Shown here in pieces: positions 1 through 4,503 of a stretch of 5,867 bases of DNA. The stretch is from positions 1 to 5,867 of the forward strand of contig JASLIY010000108.1 of assembly GCA_030152675.1 (NCBI GenBank), in the 5' to 3' direction. Below the pieces are notes generated by a model. The model worked only from the letters and a program-made list of their open reading frames with translations. It made no database searches and was not told the DNA's origin. The number at the start of each line of letters is the position of its first letter. Position 1 is the first letter of the stretch. The stretch is from Acinetobacter sp. (lineage in GTDB: Bacteria; Pseudomonadota; Gammaproteobacteria; Pseudomonadales; Moraxellaceae). The translations under genes and the position numbers were made by a program.

Positions 1-8
1 CCCAGAGT
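1..8 (-). ncRNA. ssrS: Possible 5' end of 6S RNA (ssrS), cut by the window edge
   Basis: Only the first few transcribed bases would lie in the window. Read leftward from the promoter at 16-43, the transcript would start near A8 and run ACTCTGGG to the edge. In many gammaproteobacteria ssrS lies directly downstream of zapA on the same strand. The E. coli 6S RNA also has CUCUG close to its 5' end. 6S RNA binds the sigma70 RNA polymerase holoenzyme and dampens transcription in stationary phase. The identity is inferred from position, promoter and this short match. The transcript could instead be the leader of another gene beyond the edge. Confidence 0.35.
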
Positions 9-15
9 GGTCTTT

Positions 16-43
16 AGTATAACCAAACTCTGCTATTTGGCAA
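16..43 (-). promoter_or_regulatory. Sigma70-type promoter reading leftward off the window
   Basis: On the minus strand, TTGCCA (plus 38-43, five of six matches to TTGACA) is followed by a 16-nt spacer and TATACT (plus 16-21, five of six matches to TATAAT). A start near position 8 is predicted. It lies beyond the zapA terminator, so it serves a separate leftward transcript, possibly 6S RNA. It is the best promoter match in the window. Confidence 0.6.
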
Positions 44-101
44 ACCTAGATGATTGGATTTCAAACTATGCTAACGTAATATTTGATTTATTTGCACAAA
101 G

Positions 102-125
102 AAAAAGCGGTTTAAACCGCTTTTT
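102..125 (-). terminator. Rho-independent terminator overlapping the zapA stop codon
   Basis: A perfect 24-bp palindrome with arms AAAAAGCGGTTT and AAACCGCTTTTT, centred between 113 and 114. As RNA it forms a GCGG/CCGC stem extended by A-U pairs and followed by a U run on either strand. On the minus strand the last zapA codons (GAA AAA GCG GTT) and the TAA stop form the upstream arm and loop. The terminator is therefore partly coding. Symmetry means it could also stop rightward transcription, but no rightward gene enters from the left within the window. Confidence 0.8.
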
Positions 126-396
126 CAATATCTTCTAGGATGTCGCTAAGTAGTCGTTCGCAATGAGAATACTCTTGTAACGATTTGTTCATCGTCAACA
201 CTTCTTGCGTCAATTCAAGCGCAACCATAATCACCAATTTATTGTGTTCAATATTGGGTGCTTTGCGACGAAACTCTTGAAACTTTTCATTCAAAAGTTG
301 TCCTGCACGCTCAAGGTCGGCCTTTTTTTCGGCAGTGGTTGAAAGCCGAAAGGTTTGTTCGATCAAGCGTAATTCAATAGTCACGAGCTCAGACAC
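112..396 (-). CDS. zapA: Cell division protein ZapA
   Basis: A 94-residue protein of the ZapA family, slightly shorter than E. coli ZapA (109 aa). ZapA is a cytoplasmic protein that binds FtsZ, promotes bundling of its filaments and helps stabilise the division ring. The N-terminal half (residues about 4-48) carries the typical VTIELRLIEQTFRLST opening and the ERAGQLLNEKFQEFR helix. Residues about 52-92 form a long helix suited to the coiled coil through which ZapA multimerises. The start is a GTG, chosen because a strong Shine-Dalgarno (GAGGAGG, 404-410) lies 7 nt upstream and MSELVTIE aligns well with the family. It follows the coiled-coil gene by 2 nt, so the two are probably co-transcribed and translationally coupled. 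The stop codon lies inside the terminator palindrome. Confidence 0.93.
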   Translation of the reverse strand: MSELVTIELRLIEQTFRLSTTAEKKADLERAGQLLNEKFQEFRRKAPNIEHNKLVIMVALELTQEVLTMNKSLQEYSHCERLLSDILEDIEKAV

Positions 397-398
397 GA

Positions 399-950
399 TT
401 AAACCTCCTCTTGCGTTTCAGTAGGATGAGCAAGCTGTTGAATCTCTTGCGCATGATGGTCTTGCTCTGTACCGAGGATCGCCAATCTTTGAATAATGGC
501 TTCAACCTTGGTTTTGGCATGATCATTTTTTTGAATTAAACGTTCACGTTCAGTTTGCAAAGCTTTGATCTCTTGCTGAGTTTGTTGCTGCTCATTCAAG
601 AATTGTGCTTTCAATACACGCAGGTCATTGCGCTCGGTCAGGATTTCTTGAAAGCGATGTTTGAGATCCGTACAGCTTTTTTCAAGGCGTCCATAACGTT
701 CAGCCAATGCGGTGGCATCGGTATTCAACTGCTTGTGTTGCGCTTGAAGTTGACTGAGCTGCTCATTGAGGTTCTCAATTTGATCCTGCTTCTGCGTAAT
801 CACCCCATTTTTCTGGGTGATTTGAGCATGCGCTTGCTCATCACTGTTGGCTTTTTGCTTTAACAGTGATTTATTTTCATTTTGAACATGTTCTAGTCGT
901 GTTTTTAAAACACCAACATGCGTCTGTAAACGCTGTAATTGTTCTAACAT
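399..950 (-). CDS. Long ZapB-like (TIGR02449-like) coiled-coil protein upstream of ZapA
   Basis: A 183-residue, Gln/Glu/Lys-rich protein that is coiled coil almost throughout, with no signal peptide or membrane segment. The C-terminal part (about residues 134-164, with KNDHAKTKVEAIIQRL) resembles, from memory, the end of the short ZapB-like/TIGR02449 proteins encoded just upstream of zapA in pseudomonads. The first 32 residues (MLEQLQRLQ, then a stretch ending QNENKSLLKQ) resemble the N-terminal half of the same short proteins. About 100 residues of extra heptads lie between. A role as a cytoplasmic partner of ZapA at the FtsZ ring is inferred from context. The preferred start is the ATG at 950. 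A TTG at 977 would add nine residues (MIANLCDHL) but almost coincides with the predicted transcription start. Neither start has a clear Shine-Dalgarno. ITQKNGV/ITQKQDQ at residues 44-57 is a small tandem repeat. Confidence 0.8.
   Translation of the reverse strand: MLEQLQRLQTHVGVLKTRLEHVQNENKSLLKQKANSDEQAHAQITQKNGVITQKQDQIENLNEQLSQLQAQHKQLNTDATALAERYGRLEKSCTDLKHRFQEILTERNDLRVLKAQFLNEQQQTQQEIKALQTERERLIQKNDHAKTKVEAIIQRLAILGTEQDHHAQEIQQLAHPTETQEEV
404..410 (-). promoter_or_regulatory. Ribosome binding site of zapA
   Basis: GAGGAGG on the minus strand lies 7 nt before the GTG start of zapA. It is inside the last codons of the upstream coiled-coil gene (encoding Glu-Glu-Val). This strong site supports the GTG start and implies that ribosomes finishing the upstream gene can feed zapA. 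Confidence 0.8.
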
Positions 951-981
951 AAGGTGGTCGCACAGATTTGCAATCAAAGGT

Positions 982-1010
982 AATATAGAAAGAAGTATAG
1001 AGAATGGAAA
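982..1010 (-). promoter_or_regulatory. Candidate promoter of the coiled-coil gene and zapA
   Basis: On the minus strand TTTCCA (plus 1005-1010, four of six matches) is followed by a 17-nt spacer and TATATT (plus 982-987). Transcription would start near 974-975, giving a leader of about 25 nt for an ATG at 950. The -35 element overlaps the first codons of ygfB, so the divergent units would share or compete for this short stretch. This is a moderate consensus match only. I see no equally good promoter for ygfB on the plus strand. Confidence 0.35.
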
Positions 1011-1642
1011 AGCGAATGCAAGACGATATTTCAGGTTGGTTAGATTGGGAACAAAATTTCAGCGATATTGAAGAGGTTTCTAGTCCGAGTGAGTTACATG
1101 GTTTGCTTACCGGTATAGTTTGTGTAACACAGGTCCCGACAGGCGAGGAGTGGTTGCAAATTTTATCGACACTCAATGTCCCTCAACTTGAAGACGAAGC
1201 CTTGACGCTATTGGTCGATGAAACAGAAGATGTGGCACATGCATTGGCAGATGACGAGCTAGATTATTTGCCGATGTTGCCTGATGATACGCATCCACTT
1301 TCAGTTCGTGTCACTGCTTTGGCAGACTGGTGTGCGGGCGTAGTTTTAGGCTTTGGTTTGGCTTCTGGTCATATTCGTGATGACGAGCAAGAATTGATTA
1401 CACATTTACAAGATGTGGCCAGTGTTGAATTTGAAGATTCAGATGATGACGAAGAAGGTGAACTCAGCTATCAAGAGCTGTATGAGTTTGTGCGTTTAAT
1501 TCCAGTTTCACTGTCGATTGGGCGAAGCAAAACCCCAGTGAGTGACAGCTCTTTGTTGCACCATTTTCAACAAAAGTTGCAACGTAAAGCGGACAGTTCA
1601 GACCAAGTCGTTGAAATGTTTACACCTCACCGACCGAGTTAA
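1004..1642 (+). CDS. ygfB: UPF0149 / YecA family protein YgfB
   Basis: A 212-residue, strongly acidic cytoplasmic protein of the YgfB/UPF0149 family, the first gene of the rightward cluster as in E. coli. Family hallmarks are SPSELHGLLTGIVC (residues 27-40, compare PAEMHGLISGMICG in E. coli YgfB), an aligned VTALADWCAGVVLGFGLA (103-120, compare ADALAGWVNHFLLGLG), and an acidic stretch followed by LSYQELYEFVRLIPVSL (154-170). The C-terminal tail of about 35 residues is longer than in E. coli (192 aa). The biochemical role is poorly defined. In Pseudomonas aeruginosa YgfB affects beta-lactam tolerance by limiting ampDh3 expression, but transfer of that role here is untested. The start is uncertain: ATG at 1004 or an in-frame ATG at 1016 (MQDDISGW), with only weak purine-rich sequence before each. 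Confidence 0.9.
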   Translation: MEKRMQDDISGWLDWEQNFSDIEEVSSPSELHGLLTGIVCVTQVPTGEEWLQILSTLNVPQLEDEALTLLVDETEDVAHALADDELDYLPMLPDDTHPLSVRVTALADWCAGVVLGFGLASGHIRDDEQELITHLQDVASVEFEDSDDDEEGELSYQELYEFVRLIPVSLSIGRSKTPVSDSSLLHHFQQKLQRKADSSDQVVEMFTPHRPS

Positions 1643-1646
1643 GGCT

Positions 1647-1702
1647 AGAGGCTCAAAACTCAGAAAATCCTTGTTTGGTTTTAAATCTGAGTTTTGGCCT
1701 CT
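1647..1702 (+). promoter_or_regulatory. Long stem-loop in the ygfB-pepP spacer
   Basis: Arms 1647-1664 and 1686-1702 pair over 17 base pairs (AGAGGC, one bulged T at 1653, then CAAAACTCAGA) around a 21-nt loop. No T run follows on either strand, so it does not look like an ordinary intrinsic terminator. It starts five nt after the ygfB stop codon. Plausible roles are mRNA processing or stabilisation between ygfB and pepP, or partial attenuation. These roles are inferred from structure alone. Confidence 0.6.
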
Positions 1703-1779
1703 CAAGCCACTTCAAAACTGAATAAGCGAAAACCAATCAAATCAATCAATGAGTCAACCAATTAAACTCGCCAACAAGT

Positions 1780-1783
1780 AGGG
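1780..1783 (+). promoter_or_regulatory. Ribosome binding site of pepP
   Basis: AGGG ends 5 nt before the ATG of pepP at 1789. The preceding leader (about 1729-1750) is G-free and rich in AATCA repeats, so it is probably unstructured. The match is modest but well placed, and supports this start. Confidence 0.5.
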
Positions 1784-1788
1784 TAAAG

Positions 1789-3132
1789 ATGAAATTAGCT
1801 CAAAGTGATTTTCAGCAACGTCGTGACCGCTTGGCTGAACAAATGGGACCACACAGTATTGCGGTCATTGCAACGCGTCCCGAAGCCATGCGCAATCGAG
1901 ATGCAGAGTATAAGTATCGAGCGGACAGTAGTTTTTATTATTTAACAGGATTTGCTGAGCCTGAAGCCGTTGCGGTGATCGAAACCGGTGCTGATGTACG
2001 TGATTATACTTATAGCTTGTTTTGTCGTGAGCGTAATCGTGACATGGAAATATGGAATGGTTATCGTGCCGGCATAGAAGGTGCTGTTGCAAGCTATGCT
2101 GCGGATGAGGCCTATCCCATCACAGAGCTAGACACGGTGATCGTGTATAAGTTGTTGAACAAAAAACAGCTTTATTATCGTATCGCTGAATCGGTCGCAT
2201 TCGATGCGCGGGTGAGTGAATGGTATAAGCAAGCTTATCTCGGACGTGGTCAAGTGAAAGCGGCAGTGATAATCCAGTTGGATCAGATCGTGGATGAAAT
2301 GCGTTTGCATAAGTCCGATGCTGAAATTGAAATGATGCAAATCGCGGCAGATATCAGTGCCCAAGCGCATACCCGTGCCATGCAACAGGTCTATCCAGGC
2401 ATGATGGAGTACGCACTTGAAGCTGAAATAAATTATGTATTTGGCCAGCGCGGGTGTGTACCCGCTTATACCAGTATCGTGGGGGGTGGCGACAATGCAT
2501 GTATCTTGCATTATGTTGAAAATGATCAAGTGCTCAAAGATGGGGATTTGGTGTTAATCGATGCAGGTTGTGAATATCAGTGTTATGCCGGGGATATTAG
2601 CCGTACCTTTCCGGTCAATGGTCGCTTTAGTCCTGAACAAAAAGCACTTTACCAATTGGTTCTCGATGCGCAATTGGCAGCGATCGATGCTGTGCGCGTT
2701 GGCGCGAGTTATAAACAGCCGCATCATGTTGCCGTACGTATCATGGTTGAAGGACTGTTGAACTTAGGCATTATGCAGGGTGATCTGGAGCAAATTATTG
2801 AATCAGAAGACTATCGTCAGTTTTATATGCATGGTACTGGGCACTGGTTAGGCATGGATGTGCATGATGTTGGCAGCTATCAAGATGCTGAAGGCCCACG
2901 TGATTATGCGCTGGGGATGGTGGTGACAGTTGAGCCGGGGCTTTATATTGCGCCAGATGATGAAACTGTTGAGGCCAAATGGCGTGGTATCGGTATTCGT
3001 ATCGAAGATGATGTCTGTGTCACGGCACAGGGGCCACTGGTATTGACGTCGAAGGTGGTGAAGTCGGTTGCTGACATTGAACAGCTGATGGCGCAAGCAC
3101 AGCAGGCTCGACTCAAGCAGACATTGGCATAG
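1789..3132 (+). CDS. pepP: Xaa-Pro aminopeptidase (aminopeptidase P)
   Basis: A 447-residue M24B-family metallopeptidase, close to the E. coli PepP length of about 441. It removes the N-terminal residue from peptides whose second residue is proline, in the cytoplasm. The N-terminal domain (about 1-170) has the family pattern YRADSSFYYLTGFAEPEAV (43-61). The C-terminal pita-bread domain holds all five dinuclear metal ligands: D258 (VLIDAG), D269 (AGDISRTFP), H352 (GTGHWLGMDVHD), E382 (VEPGLYI) and E406 (IGIRIEDD). H241 (ILHY), H359 and R404 match conserved active-site positions, so the enzyme should be active, probably with manganese. It lies 146 nt after ygfB and before ubiH, an order conserved in E. 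coli although no direct link to quinone synthesis is established. The ATG start is supported by AGGG upstream, and MKLAQSDFQQRRDRL is a normal family opening. Confidence 0.96.
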   Translation: MKLAQSDFQQRRDRLAEQMGPHSIAVIATRPEAMRNRDAEYKYRADSSFYYLTGFAEPEAVAVIETGADVRDYTYSLFCRERNRDMEIWNGYRAGIEGAVASYAADEAYPITELDTVIVYKLLNKKQLYYRIAESVAFDARVSEWYKQAYLGRGQVKAAVIIQLDQIVDEMRLHKSDAEIEMMQIAADISAQAHTRAMQQVYPGMMEYALEAEINYVFGQRGCVPAYTSIVGGGDNACILHYVENDQVLKDGDLVLIDAGCEYQCYAGDISRTFPVNGRFSPEQKALYQLVLDAQLAAIDAVRVGASYKQPHHVAVRIMVEGLLNLGIMQGDLEQIIESEDYRQFYMHGTGHWLGMDVHDVGSYQDAEGPRDYALGMVVTVEPGLYIAPDDETVEAKWRGIGIRIEDDVCVTAQGPLVLTSKVVKSVADIEQLMAQAQQARLKQTLA

Positions 3133-3133
3133 T

Positions 3134-3172
3134 GTTGTAAAGTTAGATCTAACTCGGTACAACGACGGTTGT
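3134..3172 (+). promoter_or_regulatory. Overlapping inverted repeats with two exclusive hairpins, pepP-ubiH spacer
   Basis: A perfect 14-bp palindrome (AGTTAGATCTAACT, 3141-3154) is flanked by GTTGTA (3134-3139) and TACAAC (3158-3163), which extend the stem. The same ACAAC (3159-3163) can instead pair with GTTGT (3168-3172) around a GACG loop. The two hairpins exclude each other. The palindrome could equally be a dimeric protein's binding site in DNA. No T run follows, so simple termination is unlikely. The function is unknown. Confidence 0.45.
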
Positions 3173-3274
3173 GTTGATTGTATTTGACTGAGTCTGGGTT
3201 GGATCTGACTAGATTGAGGCTTGGGTCGTTAAAACTTGAGTTATTTAAAAATGTATTGACAATAAATCATGCTT

Positions 3275-3280
3275 GGGGAG
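3275..3280 (+). promoter_or_regulatory. Ribosome binding site that fixes the ubiH start
   Basis: GGGGAG ends 8 nt before the GTG at 3289. The frame is open for 37 codons further upstream, to a TTG at 3178. This site, and the family's habit of starting a few residues before the GGG dinucleotide-binding motif, make the GTG the better start. Confidence 0.7.
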
Positions 3281-3288
3281 TAGAAACG

Positions 3289-4503
3289 GTGCAGGAACAA
3301 GTGATTATCGTTGGCGGCGGGATGGTGGGCTTAAGTCTTGCGCTGATGTTGGCCAAAGCAAACATAGCAGTCAAACTGGTTGAGGCGATCAAATATCCAG
3401 ATTATAGCAACGCCGAAACTGTCCCTTATCACTCGAGTTTTGATGCCCGAAATACCGCTTTATCACGTCGCAGTGTCGAGATTTATCAAGCGTTGGGTTT
3501 GTGGGATGCCTTGCAGCAATATGCGACACCGATTATGCAAGTGCATATTACAGAGCAGGGTGGTTTTGGGAAGGCACGCTTGGTTGCTGAACAGGAAAAC
3601 GTCCCAAGCTTTGGACAAGTGATTGAAAATGCATGGTTAGGCCGAGTGTTATTGACCCAAGTGCGTGAACAAGCGCTAATTGAGCTGATTGATGCGGCAA
3701 CAGTGCATGCACTGAGTCAGGATCAGGATCTGGTGACCTTGCACTATCGTCAGGGGGAACAGGATGAGGAGCAATCCCTGCAGGCCAAGTTGTTGATTGC
3801 TGCAGATGGTCGAGATTCTTTCTGTCGTCAGGCACTGGGTGTCGGTGTGGATGTACATGACTATGATCAAGTGGCGATCGTCACCGCAGTCGAAACCTCA
3901 AAACCGCATCAACAAGTTGGTTTTGAACGTTTTAGTCCCTTAGGGCCTTTGGCTTTGTTGCCACTGCCAGGGGATTACCGTCGTTCTGTGGTCTGGCCGG
4001 TGAAAAAAGGTACTGAGCATGAATGGTTGGGCGAAGAAAACGATCAGCACTTTCTGGATGCGTTGCAAAAGACCTATGCAGATCGTGCAGGCAAGTTTGT
4101 GAAAACCGGTAAGCGCTTTAGTTTTCCACTCTCGCAAGTCTTGGCCGATCGCCAAGCAGTGGGGCGCGTGGTGCTGATGGGCAATGCCGCACACACGATT
4201 CATCCTGTGGCTGGTCAAGGCTTTAACTTATGTTTACGTGATGCAGATGTGTTGCTGCGCTTTATTACCGAACAGATGCAACAGACACAGGACATCGGTG
4301 AACCTCAGATGCTCAAGGCCTATGAGCAAGCGCGTCTCAGCGATCAACGCCGTGTAATTAAGTTTTGTGATGCTGTGGTGCGTGGCTTTAGCCATAAAAA
4401 TCCTGCATTAAAATTGCTCAGAAATACCGGATTGATCGCATTTGATTGGGTACCTGGCGTGAAGCCGTTGATTGCCAACTATGCCATGGGGTTAAAAGCA
4501 TGA
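3289..4503 (+). CDS. ubiH: 2-octaprenyl-6-methoxyphenol hydroxylase UbiH (ubiquinone biosynthesis)
   Basis: A 404-residue FAD-dependent monooxygenase of the UbiH/UbiF/VisC/COQ6 family. UbiH adds the C1 hydroxyl of the ubiquinone ring, working at the membrane with the soluble Ubi protein complex. Visible motifs are the Rossmann VIIVGGGMVG (5-14), FDARNTALS (51-59), the DG motif AADGRDS (171-177), and the second FAD motif VLMGNAAHTIHPVAGQGFN (295-313). The Asn in MGNAA, where most relatives have Asp, is typical of UbiH and helps separate it from UbiI/UbiF. The start is the GTG at 3289 after a GGGGAG site. It follows pepP after 156 nt containing paired inverted repeats, and its TGA stop overlaps the ATG of ubiI. 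Length is normal for the family. Confidence 0.92.
   Translation: MQEQVIIVGGGMVGLSLALMLAKANIAVKLVEAIKYPDYSNAETVPYHSSFDARNTALSRRSVEIYQALGLWDALQQYATPIMQVHITEQGGFGKARLVAEQENVPSFGQVIENAWLGRVLLTQVREQALIELIDAATVHALSQDQDLVTLHYRQGEQDEEQSLQAKLLIAADGRDSFCRQALGVGVDVHDYDQVAIVTAVETSKPHQQVGFERFSPLGPLALLPLPGDYRRSVVWPVKKGTEHEWLGEENDQHFLDALQKTYADRAGKFVKTGKRFSFPLSQVLADRQAVGRVVLMGNAAHTIHPVAGQGFNLCLRDADVLLRFITEQMQQTQDIGEPQMLKAYEQARLSDQRRVIKFCDAVVRGFSHKNPALKLLRNTGLIAFDWVPGVKPLIANYAMGLKA
4488..4502 (+). promoter_or_regulatory. Ribosome binding site and ATGA stop/start overlap, ubiH-ubiI
   Basis: GGGG (4488-4491) inside the end of ubiH lies 8 nt before the ATG at 4500. That ATG shares bases with the ubiH TGA at 4501-4503. 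This is the usual arrangement for translational coupling by re-initiation. An alternative in-frame ATG at 4512 has no purine-rich site. Confidence 0.65.

Noticed and set aside
555..863. Plus-strand open frame of 102 codons encoding a very Leu-rich, membrane-like peptide
   Set aside because: It is antisense to the coiled-coil gene. Gln/Glu/Lys codons read in reverse give Leu/Phe/Ile, which explains the hydrophobic look. It has no supporting start site or family match.
877..1176. Minus-strand open frame of 99 codons crossing the divergent region
   Set aside because: It overlaps the 5' parts of both ygfB and the coiled-coil gene, has a Ser/Thr/Cys-rich composition unlike a family, and matches nothing I recognise.
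2128..2529. Minus-strand open frame of 133 codons inside pepP
   Set aside because: It is an antisense shadow of a well-conserved gene. The His/Ile/Cys-rich composition reflects reversed pepP codons.
3269..3283. Tiny upstream frame (Met-Leu-Gly-Glu-stop) ending just before ubiH
   Set aside because: Four codons with no ribosome binding site of its own, overlapping the ubiH Shine-Dalgarno. Frames this short occur often by chance.
3256..3286. Perfect TTGACA at 3256-3261 as a ubiH promoter
   Set aside because: The nearest -10-like hexamer (TAGAAA, 3281-3286) needs a 19-nt spacer, and its predicted start would fall after the GTG start codon. This does not fit the Shine-Dalgarno-led start.
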